Source: RUG14871 sp045539425 | GTDB lineage: Bacteria > Bacillota_I > Bacilli_A > Erysipelotrichales > Erysipelotrichaceae | Direction: 5' to 3' | DNA length: 64,000 nucleotides | NCBI GenBank assembly: GCA_045539425.1 | Contig: JAZQFH010000005.1 | Coordinates: forward strand, 1 to 64,000 | Shown here: positions 7,591-16,261 of the stretch, one piece after another | Layout of the letters: each line of letters opens with the position of its first letter | Position numbering within the stretch: the first letter of the stretch is position 1 | Program-made: the position numbers and the translations under genes | Notes under the pieces: generated by a model | Database searches by the model: none | The model's input: only the letters and a program-made list of their open reading frames with translations | Told to the model about the DNA's origin: nothing

Positions 7591-7627
7591 AAAAGGCAGG
7601 ATCGATTATCCTGCCTCGTTTTCATTT
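7591..7627. terminator. Bidirectional terminator between convergent genes
   Basis: GGCAGGAT (7595-7602) and ATCCTGCC (7608-7615) form an 8-bp stem with T-rich sequence on the plus side and TTTTCC on the minus side. The ABC transporter stop codon lies inside it. Confidence 0.8.
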
Positions 7628-9345
7628 TCAAACTGTGAGGAGTACAGCCGGTAGTAGAAGCCTTTTTTCTTAAGCAGCTGCTCATGGCTCCCGGTTTCCT
7701 GAATCTTACCGTCATTCATGACGATGATGGTATCGGCATCCTTGATGGTGCTGAGTCTGTGTGCCACAATGAAGCTCGTTCTTCCCTGCATCATCTCGTA
7801 AAATGCCTGCTGAATCTTCAGTTCGGTACGGGTATCGATGGAAGAGGTTGCCTCATCCAGTATGAGCATGTTCGGAAGGTGCAGCATCACCCGTGCGATG
7901 CATAAGAGCTGCCGCTCTCCCTGGGAAAGATTGCCGCCGTTTTCACTCAGAAGCGTATCGTAACCGTCTGAAAGACGCATGATGAAGTTGTGCGCCCTGG
8001 CTTTTTTCGCTGCGGCAACGATTTCATCCATCGTCGCTTCCGGATAACCATAGGCAATATTGTCCTTGACGGAGCTGCTTTTCAGCCACGTATCCTGCAG
8101 CACCATGCCGTAGTTGGAACGGACCGCTTCCCTGCTTAAGGAGCGGATATTTTTCTCATCCAGGGTAATGGAGCCGGAACGGATTTCATAGAAGCGCATC
8201 AGCAGATTGATCAGAGTCGTCTTCCCGCAGCCGGTCGGACCGACGATGGCCACGTGTTCTCCCGGCTTTACCAGAAGGTTGAAATGCTCGAAAAGGATCC
8301 GGTTTTCACTGTAGCCGAAGGAAACATCCGTAATCTTCACGCTTCCCTTCGCCATATATTCTTCCGTCTTGCCTGTTTCCGTCTCTTCCGCCTCTTCCAG
8401 TAAGTTCAATACTTCCCCGGCACACACCAGAGCGTTCTGCAGCTCACTGATGACGTTACTGACCTCATTGAACGGCTTGCCGAACTGCGCGGCATAGGAA
8501 AGGAAAATACTCACCTGACCGATGCTGACTTCACCCCTTAGAGCACTCGCAATGGCGACATATGCCACGATGGCATAGACGATATTGCTCATGACGCGGG
8601 TGGACGGATTGATCAGAGAGGAATAGAATGTCGCCTTCATGCTGACATCCCCAAACGGCTTATTGATCTTATCAAATGAGCGGATGCTCTCTTCTTCCTG
8701 AGAGAAGGAAAGGATGATCTTTTCCTGGTCGATATATTCATTCACAAACGCCGTTTCCTGCGCTCTCAGGTCCGTCTGCGACTTGAAGTAGCGGTTGATC
8801 CTTCCGGCAATAAAGCCTGAGAGAAGGGCGGAAAGCGGGGTTAGAAGCGTGACGATCAAGGAGATCTTCACGTTCAGGCGGAACATGATCAGAAGCGTTC
8901 CGATGATCGTCAGAACACCGCTTAAAAGCTGATTCAGAGACAGTAGGAGTCCGTCAGAGAACAGATCGACATCGCTGATCATGTGCGAAACGATATCGCC
9001 GGATGGCGTTCTGTCCAAAAAGCTGAGCGGCAGTTTCTGTATTTTTTCCATCAGGCTGTTACGCAGATCCTGCGCAATATGATAGGTGATTTTCTGATTG
9101 ATCAGATTGGAAGCCCATAATACCAGGGCGGAGAGCGCAATGATATAAAGCAGAATGCGAAGCTCCTGCCATAACGCCGTGAAATCTACTCCGTTTGCGC
9201 CGCTGAGCACATCGATGGCGTTACCGGTATAGATTGGCAGTAACAGTGCCGCTACGACGCTGATCAGAGATGCCAAAAGGCTCAGAACCATCTTATTGCG
9301 GTAGGGGCTGAGATAGCGCATGATGTTTTTCATAGAGCGCTTCAT
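7606..9345 (-). CDS. ABC exporter, ATPase-permease subunit (canonical site)
   Basis: This 579-residue half-transporter has six membrane helices (about residues 15-310) and a C-terminal ATPase domain. Walker A is GPTGCGKTT (about 368), the signature is a variant LSQGERQ (about 477), Walker B is ILDEATSSID with the catalytic glutamate, and the switch is AHRLST with histidine. Its partner, 4 bases overlapped upstream, has a degenerate Walker B and switch. The pair therefore forms an asymmetric heterodimeric exporter of the TM287/288 or BmrCD type, with this subunit supplying the intact Walker B and switch. Substrate is unknown; drugs, lipids or peptides are typical for the family. Confidence 0.92.
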   Translation of the reverse strand: MKRSMKNIMRYLSPYRNKMVLSLLASLISVVAALLLPIYTGNAIDVLSGANGVDFTALWQELRILLYIIALSALVLWASNLINQKITYHIAQDLRNSLMEKIQKLPLSFLDRTPSGDIVSHMISDVDLFSDGLLLSLNQLLSGVLTIIGTLLIMFRLNVKISLIVTLLTPLSALLSGFIAGRINRYFKSQTDLRAQETAFVNEYIDQEKIILSFSQEEESIRSFDKINKPFGDVSMKATFYSSLINPSTRVMSNIVYAIVAYVAIASALRGEVSIGQVSIFLSYAAQFGKPFNEVSNVISELQNALVCAGEVLNLLEEAEETETGKTEEYMAKGSVKITDVSFGYSENRILFEHFNLLVKPGEHVAIVGPTGCGKTTLINLLMRFYEIRSGSITLDEKNIRSLSREAVRSNYGMVLQDTWLKSSSVKDNIAYGYPEATMDEIVAAAKKARAHNFIMRLSDGYDTLLSENGGNLSQGERQLLCIARVMLHLPNMLILDEATSSIDTRTELKIQQAFYEMMQGRTSFIVAHRLSTIKDADTIIVMNDGKIQETGSHEQLLKKKGFYYRLYSSQFENENEAG

Positions 9346-11060
9346 GCTTCCTCCCCTCCTTTCTGGAACTGAGAGGCGTAGATTTCCTGATACACTTCGC
9401 AGTTTTTCAGAAGTTCCTCGTGTCTTCCCTCGCCGACAAGTCTTCCCTCTTCCAGAACGAGGATTCTGTCACAGTGGGCAATGGAAGAAGTGCGCTGTGA
9501 GACGATAAAGACAGTTGCCTTTAACTCCCGGATTGCCTTGCGGAGTCTTGCATCCGTCTGATAATCCAGGGCACTGGAGGAGTCATCAAAAATAATGATC
9601 GGTGAATTCTTTAAAATCGAACGGGCAATCGAAAGACGCTGCCGCTGACCGCCGGAGAAGTTTCTTCCTCCCTGCTCCACGATCGCGTCCAGCCCGTTTT
9701 CCTTCTTTTCGACAAATTCATACGCCTGGGCTTTCTTCAGCGCATCGATCATCTCCTCGTCTGTCGCATCGGCTTTTGCCATCATAAGATTGGAGCGGAT
9801 CGTGCCGGAGAAAAGCTGGGCACTCTGGGCAACCATGCTGACCATGTTTCTTACGGCTTCTTTTGAATAGGAAGCTACCGGCTTTTCAAACAGGCGCACC
9901 TCCCCGTTCGTCGCATCGTAATAGCGGGCAATCAGCTGAACCAGCGTGCTCTTGCCGCTGCCGGTGGACCCGATGATACCGACCGTTTCATTTTCCTTAA
10001 CTTCAAAGGATACATCCTCCAAAGATTCCGCCTGAGCCGTGACGTATTTCAGACTGACATGATCAAACTGAACGGCTGTATTAGCCTCTTCAAAGGTTTC
10101 TTCTCCGAAATGCATGGAGCTTTCGGTATCCAGAATATTCTCCACACGCTTTAAGGATGCCAGCGCACGGCTGATGGTAACGATCAGATTGGCAAGCTTC
10201 ACAAGTTCCACCAGAATCTGATTCATATAGTTCACCAAGGCAATCATATCCCCGCTGATGAGTGTTCCCTCATTCACCTGGCGTGCACCGAGATACAGCA
10301 CGAGGACGATTCCGAGATTGATGATGATATAGGTCAGAGGATTGCTAAGCGCGGACAGGCGGCCGACCGCCAGCTGAGATGAGATCAGATCCCCGTTTGC
10401 CTCGCGGAATTCCCTGACTTCCCGCTTTTCCTGCCGGAAGGCCCGGATGACGCGGACACCGAGAAGGTTTTCCCTTGTTTTCACTGTCAGGCTGTCGAGT
10501 TTTTTCTGCACCTTCTGGTACATCGGAGAGGTCAGCTTCATTAATCCGAAGACAACCAGAGCCAGTAAAACAATCACACCAAGAAAGATCAGAGAGATCT
10601 TCGCATTGATGCGGAATGCCATGAAGAGCGAACCGAAGACGATAAACGGAGAGCGCATGAACAGGCGCAGGAAAAGATTCAGCCCGTTCTGAACCTGGTT
10701 GATGTCACTTGTCAGGCGTGTGATCAGTGTCCCCTGCCCGATTCCGTCCAGCTCCCGATAGGAGAGCGACTGTACATGCGCAAAGAGGTCGTGGCGCAGT
10801 CCCGCCGCGGCGCTTGTCGCTACCTTCGCAGAGAAGTACTGGGCAATCACGGTACAGAGAAAGCCCAGCAAGGCCATCAGAAACAGCAGCAGCGTGCGCT
10901 GTAAAAGATAGCTGCCGTCATGCGTCGCAACACCGATATTCACCATATCCGCAATGATATACGGAACAAGCAGATCAAAAACGGCCTCCATCATCTTAAA
11001 GAGAGGCGCAATCAGACTCTGTGCCCTGTATTGCTTCATGTATTTCAGTAGATACTTCAT
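9342..11060 (-). CDS. ABC exporter, ATPase-permease subunit (degenerate site)
   Basis: The 572-residue partner subunit has six membrane helices and an ATPase domain with Walker A GSTGSGKST (about 366) and an ideal signature FSGGQRQR. Walker B reads IFDDSSSALD, with aspartate in place of the catalytic glutamate, and the switch reads VSQRTSS, with glutamine in place of histidine. Those two changes mark the non-hydrolysing site of heterodimeric exporters. It is first in the two-gene operon, with CGGAGAAAA before the ATG and an extended -10 about 22 bases upstream. No adjacent regulator is visible. Confidence 0.92.
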   Translation of the reverse strand: MKYLLKYMKQYRAQSLIAPLFKMMEAVFDLLVPYIIADMVNIGVATHDGSYLLQRTLLLFLMALLGFLCTVIAQYFSAKVATSAAAGLRHDLFAHVQSLSYRELDGIGQGTLITRLTSDINQVQNGLNLFLRLFMRSPFIVFGSLFMAFRINAKISLIFLGVIVLLALVVFGLMKLTSPMYQKVQKKLDSLTVKTRENLLGVRVIRAFRQEKREVREFREANGDLISSQLAVGRLSALSNPLTYIIINLGIVLVLYLGARQVNEGTLISGDMIALVNYMNQILVELVKLANLIVTISRALASLKRVENILDTESSMHFGEETFEEANTAVQFDHVSLKYVTAQAESLEDVSFEVKENETVGIIGSTGSGKSTLVQLIARYYDATNGEVRLFEKPVASYSKEAVRNMVSMVAQSAQLFSGTIRSNLMMAKADATDEEMIDALKKAQAYEFVEKKENGLDAIVEQGGRNFSGGQRQRLSIARSILKNSPIIIFDDSSSALDYQTDARLRKAIRELKATVFIVSQRTSSIAHCDRILVLEEGRLVGEGRHEELLKNCEVYQEIYASQFQKGGEEA

Positions 11061-11081
11061 TTTTCTCCGTTACTTATATGC

Positions 11082-11090
11082 ATTATAACA
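11082..11090 (-). promoter_or_regulatory. Extended -10 promoter of the ABC exporter operon
   Basis: On the minus strand TGTTATAAT, a consensus TGn extended -10, lies 21 bases before the ATG at 11060. The -35 is poor. Confidence 0.65.
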
Positions 11091-11112
11091 TTCCCCGCAC
11101 TTTCTTTAAAAC

Positions 11113-11154
11113 GAAAGAAAAAAGCTGCCGTGCTTTTTCAGCCTGCGGCAGCTT
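11113..11154 (-). terminator. Terminator of the aldo/keto reductase gene
   Basis: AAGCTGCCG (11122-11130) pairs with CGGCAGCTT (11146-11154). On the minus strand the stem is followed by TTTTTTC. Confidence 0.85.
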
Positions 11155-11178
11155 CATAATCCGTATACCGGGTTTCTA

Positions 11179-12279
11179 TTATTCAAACAGTTCTGCGGCA
11201 TCCTTCAGATACGTGATGATCGGAAGATGCTGCGGGCATGCCCCTTCACACTGACCGCACTGAATGCAGGCACTCGCCGGGTTGCGTAAGCGGATGTTGA
11301 CATTGTAATTGCTCCGGGCAACTTCCATCCTGTCAAAGAGCTTATAGAGGTTCACGGCTCCGAAGATCTTCGGAATAGGGATATTCATCGGACATCCCGG
11401 TTCGCAATAGTGGCACGAAGTGCACATGATGCGATCCAGCGCATTCAGATCATTCTGAACCAGGGCAATTCTCTTCTTTTCCTCTTCACTGAGCGGACGG
11501 AATTCCTTCATGTAGCTCAGATTATCCTTCATCTGTTCCACATTGCTCATCCCGCTTAAAACCGCCAGGATCCCATCCAGAGATGCCACAAAGCGGATGG
11601 CCCAGGAGGCCAGGGATGCGTTTGGCGCATACTCTTTCAGATGCTTTGCGCTCTTTTCCGGAAGTTCCGCCAGCATGCCGCCTTTCACCGGTTCCATGAC
11701 CGTGATCATTTTCCCGTGCCTGCGGGCAACTTCATAGTTCCCGTGCGAGGCGATGGCCGGATTCTCCCAGTCGGCATAATTGATCTGCAGCTGTACGAAA
11801 TCCACTTCCGGATGATCCGTCAGAATGCGCTCCAGCATATTCGGCGTATCGTGGAACGAGAATCCGACATGCTTGATCAGCCCCTGCTCTTTCTTCTGTT
11901 TTACAAACTCCCACATTTCGTAGTCATTGTAGATATGATAATTACTGTCACGCAATGAATGCAGAAGGTAATAATCAAAGTACCCTGCTCCGGTACGCTT
12001 CAGAGAAGTTTCAAACTGCGCCTCCGCCGCTTCTCTGCTGCCTGCCATCCAGGCATTCAGCTTGTCTGCCAGCGTATAGCTCTCACGCGGATAGCGCTCT
12101 ACCAATGCTTCACGTATGGCTTCCTCACTGCCTTCATAGACAAATGCCGTATCAAAGTAGGTGCCTCCCGCTTCCACAAACATGTCCACCATCTGTTTCA
12201 GCTGTTCCACATCGATCGTTCCGTCTTCCTTCTTCGGCAGACGCATGAGTCCGAATCCAAGTTTCAATTTGTTTTCCAT
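11179..12279 (-). CDS. Aldo/keto reductase with C-terminal 4Fe-4S ferredoxin domain
   Basis: The 366-residue oxidoreductase joins an aldo/keto reductase barrel (about 1-270) to a C-terminal ferredoxin-like domain. The barrel shows GLMRLP, FDTAFVYEGSE with catalytic Asp and Tyr, and YLLHSL. The tail carries two cysteine clusters, CTSCHYCEPGCP (about 297) and CIQCGQCEGACP (about 346), enough for two 4Fe-4S clusters. This fusion is common in anaerobes and probably moves electrons between ferredoxin or NAD(P)H and a carbonyl substrate. The substrate is not known. AAGAGGAAAACACT precedes the ATG. It stands alone between two terminators, so it is not part of the xyl operon. Confidence 0.88.
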   Translation of the reverse strand: MENKLKLGFGLMRLPKKEDGTIDVEQLKQMVDMFVEAGGTYFDTAFVYEGSEEAIREALVERYPRESYTLADKLNAWMAGSREAAEAQFETSLKRTGAGYFDYYLLHSLRDSNYHIYNDYEMWEFVKQKKEQGLIKHVGFSFHDTPNMLERILTDHPEVDFVQLQINYADWENPAIASHGNYEVARRHGKMITVMEPVKGGMLAELPEKSAKHLKEYAPNASLASWAIRFVASLDGILAVLSGMSNVEQMKDNLSYMKEFRPLSEEEKKRIALVQNDLNALDRIMCTSCHYCEPGCPMNIPIPKIFGAVNLYKLFDRMEVARSNYNVNIRLRNPASACIQCGQCEGACPQHLPIITYLKDAAELFE

Positions 12280-12342
12280 AGTGTTTTCCTCTTATCTTTA
12301 TCTTATATGAATTCGGCTTTTTCCGCTATCCTTTGCATCAGA

Positions 12343-12376
12343 CAAAAAAAGAGAAGCATGATTTCTCACACTTCTC
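12343..12376 (-). terminator. Terminator of the xylBA operon
   Basis: GAGAAG (12351-12356) pairs with CTTCTC (12371-12376) and on the minus strand is followed by TTTTTTTGTC. It lies 18 bases after the xylA stop. Confidence 0.8.
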
Positions 12377-12393
12377 TCATACGTTATTATGAA

Positions 12394-13710
12394 TTATCTG
12401 AAGAGAACGTTGTTTACGATTCCTTCCAGCATTTCCTGTCTGCCGCTGCATGGTAATGCCGGTGCACCCAGCGTATCGGCATAAGCCGCAAGTTCCGCAA
12501 GTGTTGTCTTATGTGCACGGATTTTTTCACCGAGTTCGCCGTTCCAGGAGGAGTATTTCTCTTTCACGAAGGCATCGATTCTGCCGTCCTCGATCAGTTC
12601 CGCCGCCTTGATGAGGCCGAGGGCGAATGTGTCCATTCCCAGAATATAGGCATAGAACATGTCTTCCGGTGTATAGGAAGGTCTGCGGTTCTTGGAGTCG
12701 AAGTTGAATCCGCCTGTCAGACCGCCGTTCTTTAAGACTTCATACATGCAGAGTGTCGCTTCATAGACATCGAACGGGAATTCATCCGTATCCCAGCCGA
12801 GTAAGGTATCGCCCTGGTTGGCATCGATGGATCCCAGCATGCCGTTGATGGCGCTGATGCGTAAATCATGCTGGAACGTATGTCCGGCAAGCGTGGCATG
12901 GTTCGCTTCGATGTTCAGTTTGAAATCCTTGTCCAGGCCGTACTGGCGCAGGAAGCCGATTGCCGTTGCGGCATCGAAATCATACTGATGTTTCATCGGT
13001 TCTTTCGGTTTCGGTTCAATATAGAAGTCGCCCGTGAAGCCGATGCTTCTGCCGTAATCGACGGCCATGTGCATCAGATTCGCAATGTTTTCCTGTTCAA
13101 ATTTGACATCTGTATTCAGCAGGGTTTCATAACCTTCTCTGCCGCCCCAGAAGACGTATCCTCTGCCGCCGAGTTTCACTGTCAGATCGAGTGCCTTTTT
13201 GATCTGTGCTGCCGCAAAGGCATAGACATCCACGCTGTTGGTGGAACCCGCACCGTTCATAAAGCGCGGATTGCCGAACATGTTTGCCGTGCCCCATAAA
13301 CACCTGATGTCAGTACCCTTCATTTTCTCCAGAATATAGTCGCTGATCTCATCCAGTCTGCGGTTGGTTTCCTTGATGTCATCCGCTTCCGGTACGAGGT
13401 CCACATCATGGAAGCAGAAATATTTGACTCCCAGTTTTTTCATGAATTCAAAACCGGCATCCACTTTTGCCTTCGCATGTTCCATGGTACCCTTTTCCGC
13501 TCCGAACGATTTGTCTGCCGTATCTCTGCCGAACATATCAGTGCCGCCGGCGCAGAGGTTATGCCACCAGGCCATCGCAAACGGAAGGTGCTCACTCATC
13601 TTTTTCCCTAAGATCACTCTGTCGGCATCATAGTATTTGAATGCCAGAAGGTTTTTGGAATCTTTTCCTTCAAACGGGATTACCGGAATGTTTTTGAAAA
13701 TTTCGCTCAT
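12394..13710 (-). CDS. xylA: Xylose isomerase
   Basis: The 438-residue cytoplasmic enzyme converts D-xylose to D-xylulose. The length fits the class II xylose isomerases. Visible signatures are CFHDVDLVPE with the catalytic histidine region, FWGGREGYETLLNTD and the metal-binding segment NIEANHATLAGHTFQHD. AAGGAG precedes the ATG by 8 bases. It follows xylB after 24 bases in the same operon, the reverse of the common xylA-xylB order, and a terminator follows. The pathway feeds xylulose 5-phosphate to the pentose phosphate route. Confidence 0.97.
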   Translation of the reverse strand: MSEIFKNIPVIPFEGKDSKNLLAFKYYDADRVILGKKMSEHLPFAMAWWHNLCAGGTDMFGRDTADKSFGAEKGTMEHAKAKVDAGFEFMKKLGVKYFCFHDVDLVPEADDIKETNRRLDEISDYILEKMKGTDIRCLWGTANMFGNPRFMNGAGSTNSVDVYAFAAAQIKKALDLTVKLGGRGYVFWGGREGYETLLNTDVKFEQENIANLMHMAVDYGRSIGFTGDFYIEPKPKEPMKHQYDFDAATAIGFLRQYGLDKDFKLNIEANHATLAGHTFQHDLRISAINGMLGSIDANQGDTLLGWDTDEFPFDVYEATLCMYEVLKNGGLTGGFNFDSKNRRPSYTPEDMFYAYILGMDTFALGLIKAAELIEDGRIDAFVKEKYSSWNGELGEKIRAHKTTLAELAAYADTLGAPALPCSGRQEMLEGIVNNVLFR

Positions 13711-13734
13711 TGTCTTTTCTCCTTTTTCTTTTTA

Positions 13735-15207
13735 TTATTTTATTTTCGCGAACACATCTTTCAGTGCCGGATAAATCATTCTGTATTTCTGATATTTTTC
13801 TTGATAGCGTGCTGAGATCAGCGGGTCTGCCTCTTCATAACTGCGGATCTTCACAAGCGCATCCGCGCATTCCTCTACGGAAGCGTAAACGCCGTCGGCC
13901 ACCATTGCCAGCATGGCACCGCCATACCCCGGTCCTTCTTCGGAAAGCGGGATTGTCAGCCTGATTCCCAGTACATTTGCGATGATCTTTCTCCAGAGGG
14001 CAGAACGGCTTCCTCCTCCGCAGATCATGCTTTCCGTTATGTTCATTCCCAGCGAGCGGGCTACTTCGAAGGAATCGCGGATCGCGAAGGCGACACCTTC
14101 CAGTACCGCCAGGTACATATCTTTCTGACTGTTATGCATGTCCATTCCCAGAAACAGTGCCCGGGCATTGGTATCATTGATTGGGCTTCTCTCTCCCATT
14201 AAATACGGCAGGAAGTAGACATTGTTGTTTCCCAGCATTTCCTCCGTGATTTCGCTCTGCATCGCGTCATAGTCGCTTCTATAGAGCACTTCTTTGGCAA
14301 ACCACTTGTTGCAGGATGCCGCCGAGAGCATGCAGCCCATCAGATGGTATTTGCCGTTGGCATGGGCAAAGTTATGGATTGCCGGATTTGGGTTTTCCCT
14401 GAATTCGTCCGAGGAGATGAAGATCGTCCCGCTGGTGCCCAGTGAGATATTGCAGGAGCCGTTTCTGACCGTACCGGTTCCGATGGCAGCTGCCGCATTG
14501 TCTCCCGCACCCGCAACAACAAGCGGAGAATCCATCTCGAATTCATTACATAATTCTTTCTTCAGACGTCCGACCGTATCATAGGATTCGTGCAGTGCCG
14601 GCAACATTTCCTCTTTTATTCCGCAGATCTGAATCATCTCGTCTGACCAGGCTCTGTTTTTCACATCCAGCAGTAACATTCCGGACGCATCCGAATAATC
14701 CGTGACAAACGCTCCTGTCAGAAGATAATTGATGTAATCCTTCGGCAACATGATTTTCCGGATCTTCGCAAAGTTTTCCGGTTCATTCTCTTTGACCCAG
14801 AGGATCTTCGGTGCCGTAAATCCCGCAAAGGCCATATTTGCCGTCAGGTCTTTCAGCTTTTCAATCCCGATGGTGTGATTGAGATATTCCACTTCCTTTT
14901 CGGTTCTTCCGTCATTCCAGAGAATCGCCGGACGGATCACTTCGTCCTTTTCATCCAGAATCACAAGTCCGTGCATCTGGCCGCCGCAGCCAATCCCGCG
15001 CACACTATGCGGATCAATTCCGCTTAAGAGTTCGCGTAAGCCTTCCTTTACCGCGTTCCACCAGTCGCGCGGATTCTGCTCACTCCATCCCGGCTGCGGG
15101 AAGGAAAGCGGGTATTCCTTTGACACATTGGCACGGATGTTTCCCTTATCATCCACCAAGAGCAGCTTGACTGCCGAGGTACCCAAGTCGATTCCGATAT
15201 AGTACAT
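13735..15207 (-). CDS. xylB: Xylulokinase
   Basis: This 490-residue FGGY-family kinase phosphorylates D-xylulose with ATP. It has the N-terminal phosphate loop IGIDLGTSAVK, the FGGY-type substrate segment GCGGQMHGLVILD and the C-terminal ATP-binding GGGSRSALWRKI. AGAAGGAG lies 9 bases before the ATG. It is the first gene of xylB-xylA, expressed from a TATAAT promoter overlapped by a candidate cre site, and diverges from an AraC regulator that probably activates it. Confidence 0.96.
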   Translation of the reverse strand: MYYIGIDLGTSAVKLLLVDDKGNIRANVSKEYPLSFPQPGWSEQNPRDWWNAVKEGLRELLSGIDPHSVRGIGCGGQMHGLVILDEKDEVIRPAILWNDGRTEKEVEYLNHTIGIEKLKDLTANMAFAGFTAPKILWVKENEPENFAKIRKIMLPKDYINYLLTGAFVTDYSDASGMLLLDVKNRAWSDEMIQICGIKEEMLPALHESYDTVGRLKKELCNEFEMDSPLVVAGAGDNAAAAIGTGTVRNGSCNISLGTSGTIFISSDEFRENPNPAIHNFAHANGKYHLMGCMLSAASCNKWFAKEVLYRSDYDAMQSEITEEMLGNNNVYFLPYLMGERSPINDTNARALFLGMDMHNSQKDMYLAVLEGVAFAIRDSFEVARSLGMNITESMICGGGSRSALWRKIIANVLGIRLTIPLSEEGPGYGGAMLAMVADGVYASVEECADALVKIRSYEEADPLISARYQEKYQKYRMIYPALKDVFAKIK

Positions 15208-15223
15208 AGAATTATGCTCCTTC

Positions 15224-15242
15224 TGTATCCGCTTTCATTATA
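15224..15242 (-). promoter_or_regulatory. xylB promoter -10 with overlapping cre-like site
   Basis: On the minus strand TATAAT (15242-15237) is followed at once by TGAAAGCGGATACA (15237-15224). The latter matches the CcpA consensus TGWAARCGYTWWCW at 12 of 14 positions. A site over the transcription start would repress when glucose is present. The -35 is weak, which fits dependence on the divergent AraC activator. Confidence 0.5.
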
Positions 15243-15323
15243 GAAAAGTACAGCGTGTTCCAAAAGGATAGTTATAAGTCTTACAGACGACAATCATGCG
15301 ATTTTATGTTACACTCTAGTTAT

Positions 15324-16238
15324 ATGGTAGAATATGAGATCATCCGTCACGAACATCTGAACGATATCAGAATTTTCATCAATTCCATCCGGATGCGCTC
15401 GGTGCACATGCACCGTGATCTGGAACTTTTACTGGTGCTTTCGGGCTCCGGCAGCGTCATAATCAAAAACCGCTCCTATCCGCTGAAAACAGATGATTCC
15501 CTATTGATCAACGCTTACGATTCTCATGAGATTCTCTCCGGTGAAAAACCGCTGACCGTTTTGATTGTTCAGTTCTCCAACCACTTCCTGCGTGACTATT
15601 TCTACGCCATCCGCAACACGGTATTCCTCGATCCGCTTTTACGCACACAGTTCCCCGCGGATTCATATGAAAGCTTCCGCAGGGATGTCCTTTCCCTGGC
15701 GGAAACCTACTGGAATGAGGAAGCCCTCTATGAGCTGCGCTGCGTGGAACTCTTCTCCAGGATCCTGCAGAACCTGTTCACGTATGTAAAGAATGAAGAG
15801 CTGAAGGAAAATGAATATGCCAAGCGGAAGAAACAGAACCGCCGGATCGACCGTATTGCATCCTATATCGATGCCAACTATCAGGGGTCGCTGCGTTTAA
15901 GCGAAATCGCCGAAGCGGAAGATCTGACCACCACTCATCTTTCCCATATCATTACCGAAGCGTTCGGCATGTCCTTTCAGGATTATCTGAAAAACAAGCG
16001 GCTGGAATGTTCGCTGCGCATGCTCGGTGATACTTCGTTAACTCTGTCGGAGATTGCGGCCATGAGCGGCTTTTCCGAATTGAAATACATGACCAAGGCC
16101 TTCAAGGAGACCTTCAACCTCTCCCCGCAGGAATACCGCAATTCGCCGGTTCTGCCTGCAGTCACCTATCAGAGTAAGGATGCGGCAGAATACATCTTCT
16201 CCAAAGAAGAAGCGCTCGCTTTCCTTTCCATTCTGTAA
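15324..16238 (+). CDS. AraC-family regulator of xylose genes
   Basis: The 304-residue protein has an N-terminal cupin-like sugar-sensing domain (RMRSVHMHRDLELLLVLSG near residue 20) and two helix-turn-helix motifs at the C-terminus (about 190-285: LRLSEIAEAEDL, then LTLSEIAAMSGFSELKYM and the LSPQEYR ending). It diverges from xylBA, so it is probably its activator. ATG 15324 is preferred over in-frame starts from 15255 because the cupin begins right after it. No Shine-Dalgarno is visible and a TACACT -10 with a weak ACGACA -35 at 17 bases would give an almost leaderless mRNA. The start is therefore less certain. Confidence 0.85.
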   Translation: MVEYEIIRHEHLNDIRIFINSIRMRSVHMHRDLELLLVLSGSGSVIIKNRSYPLKTDDSLLINAYDSHEILSGEKPLTVLIVQFSNHFLRDYFYAIRNTVFLDPLLRTQFPADSYESFRRDVLSLAETYWNEEALYELRCVELFSRILQNLFTYVKNEELKENEYAKRKKQNRRIDRIASYIDANYQGSLRLSEIAEAEDLTTTHLSHIITEAFGMSFQDYLKNKRLECSLRMLGDTSLTLSEIAAMSGFSELKYMTKAFKETFNLSPQEYRNSPVLPAVTYQSKDAAEYIFSKEEALAFLSIL

Positions 16239-16260
16239 AAAAACCGCTGCAATGCAGCGT
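16237..16260 (-). terminator. Terminator of the glycosidase operon
   Basis: CGCTGC/GCAGCG with a 3-base loop (16245-16259) is followed on the minus strand by a GGTTTTTTT tract. It sits between the convergent AraC and GH43 stops. Confidence 0.75.
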
Positions 16261-16261
16261 C

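Noticed and set aside
16239..16261. Terminator hairpin as a small RNA gene
   Set aside because: Its 6-bp stem plus T tract is fully explained as the terminator of the convergent operon.
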